A DNA stretch of 64,000 bases from CAYZBF01 sp964476585 (GCA_964476585.1 CAYZBF010000006.1:6073-70072); one strand, 5' to 3'. Counted from the first letter of the stretch, positions 43,132 to 52,336 are shown. The notes: generated by a model not told the origin, from the sequence alone. A program made the numbers and translations.

Positions 43132-43384
43132 CAACCTTCAAGTTGTTTACCAAGTCTCTATTCCACGGGGCATGGGTTATTCCCGACAAACAGATAAAGA
43201 GTTTATCCAGTTTCTTTATACTGCCAAAGGGTCTGCTTCAGAAATTCAAAGTCATTTATATTTATCTCTTGATTTAGGTTATTTAAGCAAAGAAGAATTT
43301 AAAAAGGTCTATATAGAAACAGAAGAAATATCAAAAATGATTTCAGGTTTTATACGTTATTTAAAAAATAGCAAAAACGTGTAA
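43124..43384 (+). pseudogene. S23-type four-helix-bundle protein, C-terminal half (restarted in the element)
   Basis: The frame reads MSNNLQVVYQVSIPRG (element sequence) and then GYSRQTDKEFIQFLYTAKGS and SHLYLSLDLGYLSKEEFKKV, the second half of the S23 family, to its natural end. Its ATG overlaps the last codons of the nuclease gene by 8 bases, so it could be translated by coupling as an 86-residue fragment with an element-derived N-terminus. Whether the two halves can still assemble is unknown. Confidence 0.8.
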
Positions 43385-43461
43385 TGATTCTTTATTAACT
43401 AATAACCTTATTATATCACAACAGAATATATAAATAATGACTCACGACTAGAGACTGAAGA

Positions 43462-46395
43462 CTAAAGACTAACCAGCTTTTCGAGGAATGAGAAGAGCTC
43501 ATCTCTCGGGACAAACACTGTAAGTTTTCCGTTATAAGAAAATTTGAGTCCACTGATTTCCGTGATAAGTCTTCTGATTTTATCTTTTGAAAGCTCAATT
43601 TTAAATTCACATCTGTATTCGGTTATCCCCTCTCTCACTTTACTGATACCTGCCCTCTCTGCCAAAAGTCTGATACGTGCCCATCTGAGTATTCTAACTA
43701 CGTTAGAGGGTAACCTACCAAAACGATCAGCAATTTCCTCTTCTATTTTACCTGCCTCATCTAAAGTCCTGGCAGATGAAATCTTTCTGTACAACGAAAT
43801 CCTCTCCTCCTGATGTGGTACATAGTCAGTAGGAATATAAAAGGAGCCAAGAAGCGATACCTCCACCTCGAAAGGTTTGCTCACTTCTTCCCCTTTAACC
43901 TCCATTATTGCCTCCTGAAGTAGTTTTAGATAAAGCTCATATCCAACTGTTGCTATATGTCCATGTTGTCTTGCTCCCAGTATCTCTCCTGCTCCTCGAA
44001 TCTCAAGATCACTCATTGATATCTTAAATCCTGCACCCAGATCAGAGTAGGTCTTTATAGCCGCAATTCTTTTCTCTGCATTCTGTGTAATATTTGAGCT
44101 AACAATCAGATAACAGTACCCCTGACGAATAGACCTCCCAACCCTTCCCCTTAATTGATGGAGATCCGCCAGACCAAAATTCTGTGCTCTGCCTATTATT
44201 ATCGTATTCACATTTGGCATATCAAGTCCTGACTCAATTATCGCTGTAGATAATAGAAGATCATATTTGCCCTCGATAAATGCAGTCATTCGCTCCTCGA
44301 GAAGTTTTGACGGTAGCTGACCATGGCCAACCACAATACTGATTTCAGGGACTACATTTTCCAGTTTCTCTTTGATTGCTTGAATGCTATTTATCCTGTT
44401 GTGGACAAAAAAGACCTGCCCGCCTCGTTCAATTTCTTTAAGTATTGCATCCCTTATAACTCCTTCATCCCATTCCATAACCTCTGTTATTACACCTTTT
44501 CTGCCTTCAGGAGGACTCTCAATAAGTGAAAAATCGTTGATACCAAGTAAAGCAAATTGAAGGGTCCGCGGGATTGGAGTCGCACTCATAGATAAGACAT
44601 CGAGATTTACTCTCAATTTCTTAAGTTTGTCCTTCTGCTTAACCCCAAAACGCTGTTCCTCATCTACTATGAGAAGACCTAAGTCATTAAAGTCAATTGA
44701 TTTTTTCAATAACTTATGAGTTCCAATCACAATGTCACACTCCCCTGATGACATCTTCCTTTTAATCTCTTTCTCTGCATCCTGCGTAAATCGAGAGAAT
44801 AACTCCACATTCACAGGAAATCGCTCTAATCTGTCTTTGAATGTCCTGTAGTGCTGTGCTGCAAGGATTGTTGTTGGAGCAAGTAAAACTACCTGTTTTG
44901 AATCACTTGCAGCCTTAAATGCTGCTCGGAGGGAAACTTCGGTTTTCCCAAAGCCAACCTCTCCACAGAGAAGACGATCCATTGGCTTAGTAGATTCCAT
45001 ATCCTCATAGACTTCCAGTATAGCCTCCATTTGATCCCCTGTCTCTACAAAAGGAAATGATATTTCTAGTTCTCTCTGCAGGGATGTATTCTTACTAAAG
45101 GAATATCCCTTTCCAGACGCGCGCCGGGCGTATAAAGAAAGCATTGAGTTTGCCAACTCCTTTAAATCCTCCTTCACTCTTTTCTTCTTTCTTTCCCACT
45201 TCTTCTTTGAAAGGCTTGAGAGAGGAGGTTCCTTCTCACCCCCGGATATATATTGCGTAACCAGATAGGCCTTCTCCAAAGGAACAAGAACCCTGCTTTC
45301 ATCCATATATTCGATTGCAATACAATCTATCATTCTTCTATCAATCTCTACTCTTTCGAGCCCCTGAAAACGACCTACACCAAAATCCTCATGAACCACA
45401 TAATCCCCTCTACTGAATACTATCTCTTCCATAGCCCTCAGTTTTTTCCTGGTTTCTTCCCGTCTAACTCGAAGTAGTCCGAAAATATCAGCCTCTGTAA
45501 AAAGAGCTATCTGTAACTCATCAATTATGAACCCTTTAGAAAGAAAGCCTTTGATGTAATTAATGTTTGGAATTTCATCGCTAAAGAGTCCCTTTAATCT
45601 TTCTATCTCTCCAGGGGTGTCAACAACGACAAATAAGGTGTATTTTTCATAAGCCTCCATATCTTTTCTGAAAAGGTTTAGATCGCGGTGATAAGAAGTG
45701 GCTGGAATAAACTTCAGTGAATCACCAACTGGCTCAAACCGAACGTCCGGCTTAAACCCAGAAATTTCTGCTCCAATTTTAAAGAATTTGCTTAAAGCAT
45801 CTTTTACGGGAATATAATCTTGGGTCCCAATTAAAAGATTTATCTTTTCAATTCTATTTGTTGATAACTGTGAATATGTATCAAAATAACGCAGAGAATC
45901 TATTCTCTCATCCTCCAGTTCAATACGCAATGGGGCATCACAATTTGTTGCCCAGAGGTCAATGATACCGCCCCTTATTACATACTCACCCTTTTCATAA
46001 ACGCGGCTCTTCTGAATCAGACCACCCTCCTCAAGGCGATATAGGAATTCTTCTCGCGGTAATTTACCCCCTATTTTAAGCCTGATATATTCCTGCTCTG
46101 GAACCTCTAAATCCAGAGTTTTCTCATTTAAAACTAATAGATCAAAACTCTCAGAAGTTAAAGCGCTAGCACCCTCGTTCAGGGTTTCTTCGGACAGTAG
46201 ATATACACGATCAAAAAAGAATCTCGCGTCGCGCACCACCTTTAGTGAGTCCTCATGGGTTAAGAGTATAAGGGGGGCACGCTCCTTTAAGCCATAAGAA
46301 ATAAGATGTTCACCTGGATAAAGAGGACGCATTAAGGTCTTCTTATCTCCTACTTTATTTTTAAGATATTTGTATAATTCTTCTTTTAGATTCAC
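43462..46395 (-). CDS. mfd: Transcription-repair coupling factor
   Basis: 977 residues. The N-terminal UvrB-like domain (about 1-250), the polymerase-interaction domain (GDYVVHEDFGVGRFQGLERV near 330), the RecG-like translocase with Walker A GEVGFGKTE near 480 and DEEQ box VDEEQRFGVKQKDKLKK near 580, SATPIPRTLQ, GRVGRSIRQGYCYL and the C-terminal TRCF domain are all present. It is somewhat shorter than the usual 1,100 residues, mainly in the N-terminal part. It removes stalled RNA polymerase and recruits UvrA. The ATG overlaps the rnfA stop, so it is the last gene of the ftsEX-rnf run. Confidence 0.96.
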   Translation of the reverse strand: MNLKEELYKYLKNKVGDKKTLMRPLYPGEHLISYGLKERAPLILLTHEDSLKVVRDARFFFDRVYLLSEETLNEGASALTSESFDLLVLNEKTLDLEVPEQEYIRLKIGGKLPREEFLYRLEEGGLIQKSRVYEKGEYVIRGGIIDLWATNCDAPLRIELEDERIDSLRYFDTYSQLSTNRIEKINLLIGTQDYIPVKDALSKFFKIGAEISGFKPDVRFEPVGDSLKFIPATSYHRDLNLFRKDMEAYEKYTLFVVVDTPGEIERLKGLFSDEIPNINYIKGFLSKGFIIDELQIALFTEADIFGLLRVRREETRKKLRAMEEIVFSRGDYVVHEDFGVGRFQGLERVEIDRRMIDCIAIEYMDESRVLVPLEKAYLVTQYISGGEKEPPLSSLSKKKWERKKKRVKEDLKELANSMLSLYARRASGKGYSFSKNTSLQRELEISFPFVETGDQMEAILEVYEDMESTKPMDRLLCGEVGFGKTEVSLRAAFKAASDSKQVVLLAPTTILAAQHYRTFKDRLERFPVNVELFSRFTQDAEKEIKRKMSSGECDIVIGTHKLLKKSIDFNDLGLLIVDEEQRFGVKQKDKLKKLRVNLDVLSMSATPIPRTLQFALLGINDFSLIESPPEGRKGVITEVMEWDEGVIRDAILKEIERGGQVFFVHNRINSIQAIKEKLENVVPEISIVVGHGQLPSKLLEERMTAFIEGKYDLLLSTAIIESGLDMPNVNTIIIGRAQNFGLADLHQLRGRVGRSIRQGYCYLIVSSNITQNAEKRIAAIKTYSDLGAGFKISMSDLEIRGAGEILGARQHGHIATVGYELYLKLLQEAIMEVKGEEVSKPFEVEVSLLGSFYIPTDYVPHQEERISLYRKISSARTLDEAGKIEEEIADRFGRLPSNVVRILRWARIRLLAERAGISKVREGITEYRCEFKIELSKDKIRRLITEISGLKFSYNGKLTVFVPRDELFSFLEKLVSL

Positions 46396-46976
46396 AGAGA
46401 CAGGCCCATAAAGCCTGAGAAACCAAGAAAGGCGAGTGCCATAAGAGCTGCTGTTATAAAAGATATCGGAAGGCCTTTTAAAGCCTTTGGTATGGGAGCA
46501 TTCTCTAGCCTCTCCCGAATCCCTGCCATAAGAACAAGAGCAATTAGAAACCCTAATGCACTGCTTACCGCAAATACTACACTGGATAATAATCCAAAGT
46601 GACTATCTATGTTCAGAAAAGCAACGCCAAGGATAGCACAGTTCGTAGTTATTAAAGGAAGGAATATCCCCAATGCTGAATATAGTCCAGGAATCTGCTT
46701 TTTGAAAAATAGCTCCAGAAATTGAACCAGTGAAGCAATCACAAGAATAAATACAACTGTTCTAAGATAGAGGAGATCAAGAGGAAGGAGAATATACTGA
46801 TATAAAAACCAGGTTATTATTGTCGACAGAGTCATGACAAAGATAACACTCATACCCATACCAATAGCCGTCTCAATTTTTGCTGAGACTCCAAAGAAAG
46901 GACAAAGACCCAGGAATCTCATGAGGACTATATTATTCACAAGGAAAGCCGACAAGAATAGCAAAAATAAATTCAT
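46392..46976 (-). CDS. rnfA: Rnf electron transport complex subunit A
   Basis: 194 residues, six membrane helices. FLVNNIVLMRFLGLCPFFGV at the N-terminus and LITTNCAILGVAFLNID in the middle are the two conserved Cys-containing segments of RnfA/NqrE, which hold an iron-sulfur centre in the membrane. It follows rnfE directly (stop at 46977) and overlaps mfd by four bases. RnfB, usually next, is absent here. Confidence 0.95.
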   Translation of the reverse strand: MNLFLLFLSAFLVNNIVLMRFLGLCPFFGVSAKIETAIGMGMSVIFVMTLSTIITWFLYQYILLPLDLLYLRTVVFILVIASLVQFLELFFKKQIPGLYSALGIFLPLITTNCAILGVAFLNIDSHFGLLSSVVFAVSSALGFLIALVLMAGIRERLENAPIPKALKGLPISFITAALMALAFLGFSGFMGLSL

Positions 46977-47585
46977 TTACTTCTTCCCAAAATGATTATA
47001 TAAACCCATTAGAAGAGCAATTGCTAAGAATCCGCCAGGAGGTAAAATCATAAGGAGCACGGATGAATTCGTGAAAGCCTCCCCAAACACTTTAAAGCCA
47101 GGAAACACTCCAGGAATCGAAAGCCAGATGCCCTGTCCCAGTATCTCTCTTATTGTTCCCATAATAAAAAGAATAATTGCAAATCCAAGACCGATACCTA
47201 AACCATCCATAATGGCGTAATGTGGTGGATGTTTATAGGCATAACCTTCCGCTCTTCCAAGGATTCCACAGTTTACAACAATGAGCGGGACAAAGATGCC
47301 TAATTGCCTGGAGAGAGGAGGAACATACGCTTTTAGCATATAATCAACCATAGTAACAAAGGTTGATATGATCACTATGAATATAGGAATACGAAGATTT
47401 CTTGGAATGAGATTTCGTAACAATGAAATGAGTAAGTTGGAAAAAGTAAGAACGAATATAACTGCCAGACCCATACCAAGAGCGTTATATGCAGAGGTAC
47501 TTACTGCGAGGGTCGGACAAAGCCCTATCGCAAGAACGAGAACCATATTATTTTTGATTATACCATCAATAAAAACACGCTTCAT
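46977..47585 (-). CDS. rnfE: Rnf electron transport complex subunit E
   Basis: 202 residues, six membrane helices, paralogous to RnfA. FIDGIIKNNMVLVLAIGLCP and FVPLIVVNCGILGRAEGYAY carry the matching Cys residues; MDGLGIGLGFAIILFIMGTI with REILGQG is specific for the E/NqrD type. The ATG overlaps the rnfG stop codon (TAATG). Part of the ferredoxin:NAD+ ion pump. Confidence 0.95.
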   Translation of the reverse strand: MKRVFIDGIIKNNMVLVLAIGLCPTLAVSTSAYNALGMGLAVIFVLTFSNLLISLLRNLIPRNLRIPIFIVIISTFVTMVDYMLKAYVPPLSRQLGIFVPLIVVNCGILGRAEGYAYKHPPHYAIMDGLGIGLGFAIILFIMGTIREILGQGIWLSIPGVFPGFKVFGEAFTNSSVLLMILPPGGFLAIALLMGLYNHFGKK

Positions 47586-48520
47586 TACTTTCTCTCTTTT
47601 ATCAACTCTTCATATCCCAATTTGATAGCTTCCTTCACAGCCTCTGAAGTTACAGTAGCACCGCTCAATGCATCAAGCTTATCTATATCCCCGATATAGA
47701 CATTTCCAAACCTATTTTCAAACTCAGGGCTGGAAACCCTTGTGACATAGCCTGGTGTTTCCTCTATACCCTCCTCTGGACGTTGTATGTGAATACCGAG
47801 AACCGTATCTTTATGAATGGAAACAACCACCCCAACCTTGGAAATAAAACCCTTTTTATATGATAGATAAACAAATCTATCTTTACCCTTCCAGAGTTTA
47901 TCTTTTACTACTTCCTCAACTTCTTCCATACCAGAAAGTCGGATTACATCATCACTATACCATTTACTCTCTCCATGTCCTCCAGTAGAAAGGTAATCTT
48001 CGAATTCTTTAAGTCCTTCTCTTACTGCTGCGGTGGCTGCCCGGGAGGATATTGTCGCAGCAGTTACTCCATCAATCTTTCCGTTCTCATTATCGCATCT
48101 CAGCCATATTTCATCTTCAGTAAGGCCACTGAACTGTTGCCCGAACCAAGCTTCTGTTACTTTCATTCCAAGACCTGGGGTTTCAGAAAGTCCCTCTTTT
48201 GGTATCAATATTTTTATAATCTTTCCCGTGGAATCTACACCTACAATGGGTCTTATAATGCTGGAGTAACCCCTTTTGCCATAACGAAATACTATACCCA
48301 CATATCTATTTCCTTCGCTAACCCTCCAGAGCGTATCATATTTAACGGTCTTGAAATGTACTTCTGAATCAGGGAAAACCTTGCGTAAGGACGAATTTAA
48401 TTCTTTGCTGGAATATTCCAGAATGACCGGTTTAGTCTCCTTATATACAAAAGAAAGAAGAAAAGCTGAGATGATAGCAACTATAAAAAGCACTGATACC
48501 TGCCTGGCTTTACTCTTCAT
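47585..48520 (-). CDS. rnfG: RnfG-like flavoprotein with two tandem FMN-binding domains
   Basis: 311 residues from the ATG at 48520, which has GGGAGGTAGC before it. One N-terminal helix (VSVLFIVAIISAFLLSFVY) anchors a periplasmic part. The first FMN-binding domain ends in KIDGVTAATISSRAATAAVR near 160; a second, at about 205-305, ends in KLDALSGATVTSEAVKEAIK. RnfG normally has one such domain with FMN linked to Thr in the SGAT-type motif. The duplication would allow two covalent flavins. The first motif reads TAAT instead of TGAT. Confidence 0.9.
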   Translation of the reverse strand: MKSKARQVSVLFIVAIISAFLLSFVYKETKPVILEYSSKELNSSLRKVFPDSEVHFKTVKYDTLWRVSEGNRYVGIVFRYGKRGYSSIIRPIVGVDSTGKIIKILIPKEGLSETPGLGMKVTEAWFGQQFSGLTEDEIWLRCDNENGKIDGVTAATISSRAATAAVREGLKEFEDYLSTGGHGESKWYSDDVIRLSGMEEVEEVVKDKLWKGKDRFVYLSYKKGFISKVGVVVSIHKDTVLGIHIQRPEEGIEETPGYVTRVSSPEFENRFGNVYIGDIDKLDALSGATVTSEAVKEAIKLGYEELIKERK

Positions 48521-48521
48521 G

Positions 48522-49496
48522 CTACCTCCCGTATATCCTCGGATGGAGACGATCAAGTAGAGGGACAAACATATTCATTATCAATATAGAATAGGAAACA
48601 CCCTCAGGATAACCAGCCCATAGCCTGAGAATTATACATAGAATACCCCCCCCAATTCCAAAAATCCATCTCCCCTTCAGTGTAACAGGGGAAGTAACCA
48701 TATCCGTTGCCATAAATAATCCACCCAACATAACACCACCGCTTAAGATATGGAAGAGTGGATTAACAGGGGTTACGCCCAATAAGTATAAAATCCCCGA
48801 AAAAATGAAAACGGAACCGATATAGGAAATTGATATCCTCCAGTCTGCATATCCAAAAAAGAAGAGGAATAAAGCTCCAATAAGCAAAAGAAGCGCCGAA
48901 GTTTCCCCAAGACATCCTCCGGTATTACCAATAAATAATGTTTTTAGCATCGTGGAAGAATTCAATGATTGTATCACACCCTCGGGAGGACTTATGGCTA
49001 ACAGTGAAAGAGGAGTAGCTTGTGTTACACCATCCAGAACCGAAATTCCTGACAAAGTTCCACTTATAGGTGGTGTCCAGTTCCCTGTCATAAGAAAAGG
49101 CCAGGAGGCAACAAGGAAAGCTCGCCCTGCAAGTGCCGGGTTAAAAATGTTATATCCCAATCCTCCAAAAAGTTGTTTTACTACAAATATTGCAAAGAAA
49201 CTCCCTGCCACAGGCAACCACCACGGAGAATTCACAGGAATATTAAATGCAATGAGAATCCCAGTGATTATTGCACTACCATCAAGGCATCTTATCTCCC
49301 TATGGGTAACACGCTGAAAGACACATTCTGTAATTAATGCGCTTAGAACAGAAAGAGAAGTAAGAAATAACGCTCTCCATCCGAAGAAATAAATCGAACC
49401 TATTAGAGCCGGTACTAACGCAGCAACAACTCCATACATTATCTTATTAACGTTTTTAGATGAACTAATATGGGGTGCGGGTGATAATTGTAACAT
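48522..49496 (-). CDS. rnfD: Rnf electron transport complex subunit D
   Basis: 324 residues with nine to ten membrane helices. LSPAPHISSSKNVNKIMYGV at the N-terminus, LFGGLGYNIFNPALAGRAFL near 110, and DGVTQATPLSLL near 155, whose Thr carries the covalent FMN in this family, followed by GNTGGCLGETSALLLLIGAL. It overlaps rnfC by one base and is followed 1 base later by rnfG. Ion-translocating membrane subunit. Confidence 0.95.
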   Translation of the reverse strand: MLQLSPAPHISSSKNVNKIMYGVVAALVPALIGSIYFFGWRALFLTSLSVLSALITECVFQRVTHREIRCLDGSAIITGILIAFNIPVNSPWWLPVAGSFFAIFVVKQLFGGLGYNIFNPALAGRAFLVASWPFLMTGNWTPPISGTLSGISVLDGVTQATPLSLLAISPPEGVIQSLNSSTMLKTLFIGNTGGCLGETSALLLLIGALFLFFFGYADWRISISYIGSVFIFSGILYLLGVTPVNPLFHILSGGVMLGGLFMATDMVTSPVTLKGRWIFGIGGGILCIILRLWAGYPEGVSYSILIMNMFVPLLDRLHPRIYGR

Positions 49497-50806
49497 TATT
49501 TCTTCTCTTTCATTATCTCTGCTTTAGCGTATTTGAACTGCTGGACTAAAGGAATATTAGAAGGACAGACATACCCACAACCCCCACATTCAATACAGGA
49601 AAGAACACCAAGTTCTTCTGCTTTCTCAAAGTCTTCCATATCAATGAACTTATATATCTCTGTCGGCATAAGGCACATAGGGCATACATCAACACAGGAT
49701 GCACACCTTATGCAGGGAGACGCTTTCCTTTCGAACACCTCTTTGGCATTCTGAACCAGGATACCACTTGTTCCTTTAATCACAGGAACCTCTGGATAAA
49801 TCTGAGCAATCCCCATCATGGGACCCCCATTTATTATCATCTTCTCGCCACCAATTACACCACCGGCCACCTCAATCAGATATTCGAAGGGAGTTCCGAT
49901 TGGAACAAGAAAATTGGAAGGGGCTCTAACTGGACCTGTAACTGTTACTACCCTTTCATATAAAGGTTTGGAATAACGCACTGCCTCATAGATAGCAACC
50001 GCTGTTCCAACATTCTGGACATAAGCTCCCACATCGAACGGCAAACCACCCTCAGGAACCTCATTCCCTGTTATAGACTGAATAAGCTGTTTCTCAGAAC
50101 CCTGGGGATACTTGGTGGCGTGGACAACAATATTCATCCATGGATAAGAGGAAGAAAATTCCTTCATTTTATCAACAGTATCTATCTTGTTAGATTCAAC
50201 AGCAATCCATACCCTTTTAGGATTTAAGACCCTTCTTAAAATATCTGTCCCTTTAAGAATGTCCTCTGTCCTTTCTAACATCAGACGATGATCAGCAGTT
50301 AGATATGGCTCACATTCTGCACCATTTATTATGAGGTCAGTTATTTTTTTTCCGGGAGGCACTTTCATCTTGAAGAATGTGGGGAATGCTGCCCCACCCA
50401 TACCCACTATCCCAGCTTCCTTAACAATTTCAATTATATCTTCCGCTGAAAATGACTCCGGGTCCCTCTCCTTACCTTCCCACTCGGTTGTCTTCTCAGT
50501 ATCTACCTTTATTTTCATAGCAGGCTTTCTACCTCCAAGGGGATGAGGCCAGCTTACAACACCCATAAATACACCCGCCACGGAGGAATGTAATGGAACA
50601 GAAAGTTTCCCACCACTTTCAGCAATCTTCATACCCACCTCTACCTCATCCTTCTTCTCTATTATAGGCTTTGAAGAAGCACCCGTATGCTGAGATAGGG
50701 GAAGATACACAAATTCTGGCAGTTCGATCCTTTTTATCAGCAAGTATTTCGCAAGTTCCTTTTTATCCCTCGGATGAACTCCACCTTTAAAGGTTAGAAG
50801 TTTCAA
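49496..50806 (-). CDS. rnfC: Rnf electron transport complex subunit C
   Basis: 436 residues from a TTG at 50806 giving MKLLTFKGGVHPRDKKELAK, the usual RnfC beginning; an ATG at 50860 would add 18 residues overlapping ftsX further. GIVGMGGAAFPTFFKMKVPP is the NADH/FMN-binding segment near 120, followed by the SLBB region. Two 4Fe-4S motifs end the protein: CIRCASCVDVCPMCLMP and CIECGGCGYVCPSNIP. It is the NAD-side subunit of the ferredoxin:NAD+ oxidoreductase. With the TTG start the overlap with ftsX is 20 bases. Confidence 0.94.
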   Translation of the reverse strand: MKLLTFKGGVHPRDKKELAKYLLIKRIELPEFVYLPLSQHTGASSKPIIEKKDEVEVGMKIAESGGKLSVPLHSSVAGVFMGVVSWPHPLGGRKPAMKIKVDTEKTTEWEGKERDPESFSAEDIIEIVKEAGIVGMGGAAFPTFFKMKVPPGKKITDLIINGAECEPYLTADHRLMLERTEDILKGTDILRRVLNPKRVWIAVESNKIDTVDKMKEFSSSYPWMNIVVHATKYPQGSEKQLIQSITGNEVPEGGLPFDVGAYVQNVGTAVAIYEAVRYSKPLYERVVTVTGPVRAPSNFLVPIGTPFEYLIEVAGGVIGGEKMIINGGPMMGIAQIYPEVPVIKGTSGILVQNAKEVFERKASPCIRCASCVDVCPMCLMPTEIYKFIDMEDFEKAEELGVLSCIECGGCGYVCPSNIPLVQQFKYAKAEIMKEKK

Positions 50807-51662
50807 GGCTAATTTCCATTGATGTTGACTTAACAGATGTTTTACTACCAATAAATCCAAGTATTAACCCGAATACTAACATTCCGACAAATATAGGACT
50901 GGTTGGGAAATAAAACGGGACAAAGAACCTTGTGATAAGTAAATAAATTAGATAAAGCAGACCTGCACTTATAGCCCCTGCAATCCCACCTTCTATCAAA
51001 CCCGCTAATACAAATGGGGCTTGAATGGTGCGTTCATTAGCCCCTACAAGTTTCATAACCTCGATTGTTTGTTTTCTCGCAAGAACTGTAAGCCTTATTG
51101 TGTTAGCTACCACGAACACCGAGGCAAAACTAATCACAATTCCAAGAAGAACGTCAAAAACAAAGAGAATCTTTACCACACGATCCAATCTCTTTATCCA
51201 TGACTCTCCGTATTCTACAGTTTCAATCTCACTAAAAATGCCTACCTTCAAAGCCACTTCTTCAACCTTCCCGGGAGTAGTAAAAGCATCCTTTAACTTT
51301 ATCTTAAAAGAAGGAGGAAGAGGATTGGTTTTTAGTGCTTCAATTAGGCTTGTTGCATTAGGCATTTCTTTCTTAAACTCCTCAAGAGCTTTTTCTTTGC
51401 TCACATATTCCACCGATTCCACACCCACCATGGTTTTGATTTTACTCGAAAGTTCATCTACTAATTTATCTGATAAATCCTCTTTTAGGAAGGCATTGAG
51501 TTCCACTTTTTCTCTTGCCACTTTTATTATCCCAAAAATATTAAATGTCCCCACCAGAAACAGTCCGAAGAGAAAAAGAGAAAAGAAAATAATATTTATT
51601 GCTATAAAGGTCATAACTCCATTGCGCCGTAATCCAATCAAGGCTTCCCTGATTATAAACAT
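50787..51662 (-). CDS. ftsX: Cell division protein FtsX (ABC-type membrane subunit)
   Basis: 291 residues. One N-terminal helix (VMTFIAINIIFFSLFLFGLF), an extracellular domain (DLSDKLVDELSSKIKTMVGV, ALEEFKKEMP), then three helices, ending with the FtsX permease segment ARKQTIEVMKLVGANERTIQ. With FtsE it activates periplasmic cell-wall hydrolases at division. The start is 1 base after ftsE. The downstream overlap with rnfC puts it in the same transcript as the Rnf complex. Confidence 0.93.
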   Translation of the reverse strand: MFIIREALIGLRRNGVMTFIAINIIFFSLFLFGLFLVGTFNIFGIIKVAREKVELNAFLKEDLSDKLVDELSSKIKTMVGVESVEYVSKEKALEEFKKEMPNATSLIEALKTNPLPPSFKIKLKDAFTTPGKVEEVALKVGIFSEIETVEYGESWIKRLDRVVKILFVFDVLLGIVISFASVFVVANTIRLTVLARKQTIEVMKLVGANERTIQAPFVLAGLIEGGIAGAISAGLLYLIYLLITRFFVPFYFPTSPIFVGMLVFGLILGFIGSKTSVKSTSMEISLETSNL

Positions 51663-51663
51663 A

Positions 51664-52320
51664 CTACCACTCTACCATCCGTCCTTCTTCAAGTCGAACC
51701 ATATTACCACCCAATTTCCTCGTAAGATAGATATCATGGGTTGCCATAAGAACAGCAGTTCCAGACGTATTTATTTCCTGGAGGATCTTGATTATGTCTC
51801 CGGAGGCTTCAGGGTCGATATTCCCTGTAGGTTCATCTGCAAGGAGAATAAATGGTTCACGGACCAGAGCTCTCGCGATCGCAGCCTTCTGTTGTTCTCC
51901 TCCTGAAATCCTGTAAGGAAACTCATTTCTTTTATGGGAGAGTCCCACAAGAGCAAGTGCCTTCATAACTTTTTCTTTCATCTTCCTCCCTGAGCTCCCT
52001 GTAACCTCAAGAGCAAAGGCGACATTTTCATAAACAGTTTTGTCTTGAAGCAATTTAAAATCTTGAAAGATGATACCAATCCGCTGGCGGAGCAGCGGAA
52101 TCTCATGTCTCTTTATTGTCGAAGACAAAAAACCTGCAACAGCAACTTCTCCTTTATCAGGAAATATATCCATGTATATAAGCCGAATGAGGGTGCTCTT
52201 ACCTGACCCGGTGGGGCCTGTGAGAAAAAGAAAATCCCCTTTATTTATACTCAGGTTGATATCCTTTAGGGCATACCAACCTTTTTTAAATGATTTACTC
52301 ACATTTCTTATCTCAACCAT
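51664..52320 (-). CDS. ftsE: Cell division ATP-binding protein FtsE
   Basis: 218 residues, ABC ATPase. Walker A GPTGSGKST near 36, Q-loop IIFQDFKLLQDKTVYENVAF near 88, signature RISGGEQQKAAIARAL near 140, Walker B ILLADEPTGNIDPE near 162 and His switch MATHD near 195. FKLLQDKTVYENVA and DEPTGNIDP are characteristic of FtsE. First gene of the ftsE-ftsX-rnf-mfd run. No Shine-Dalgarno precedes the ATG, and the predicted leader is only about 10-13 bases. Confidence 0.94.
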   Translation of the reverse strand: MVEIRNVSKSFKKGWYALKDINLSINKGDFLFLTGPTGSGKSTLIRLIYMDIFPDKGEVAVAGFLSSTIKRHEIPLLRQRIGIIFQDFKLLQDKTVYENVAFALEVTGSSGRKMKEKVMKALALVGLSHKRNEFPYRISGGEQQKAAIARALVREPFILLADEPTGNIDPEASGDIIKILQEINTSGTAVLMATHDIYLTRKLGGNMVRLEEGRMVEW

Positions 52321-52336
52321 GTGAAACTATGGTTAG

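Larger units (their letters stand above)
42807..43173 (+). mobile_element. GIY-YIG nuclease element with CCCCGTGGAATA hairpin arms
   Basis: The outer arms CCCCGTGGAATAG (42811-42823) and CTATTCCACGGGG (43158-43170) are perfect inverses. They are flanked by TTCA on the left and CAT on the right, and lie exactly where the S23 gene loses its reading frame. Inside are a second hairpin (42843-42872) and the 85-aa nuclease gene. The left 49 bases (42807-42855) form a nuclease-free unit; the rest (42860-43173) forms a unit with the nuclease. No transposase is present. Confidence 0.8.

Noticed and set aside
51025..51906. Long plus-strand open frame (293 codons) over ftsX and ftsE
   Set aside because: It lies antisense to two well-recognised genes, has no promoter or ribosome site of note, and its composition mirrors the complementary strand.
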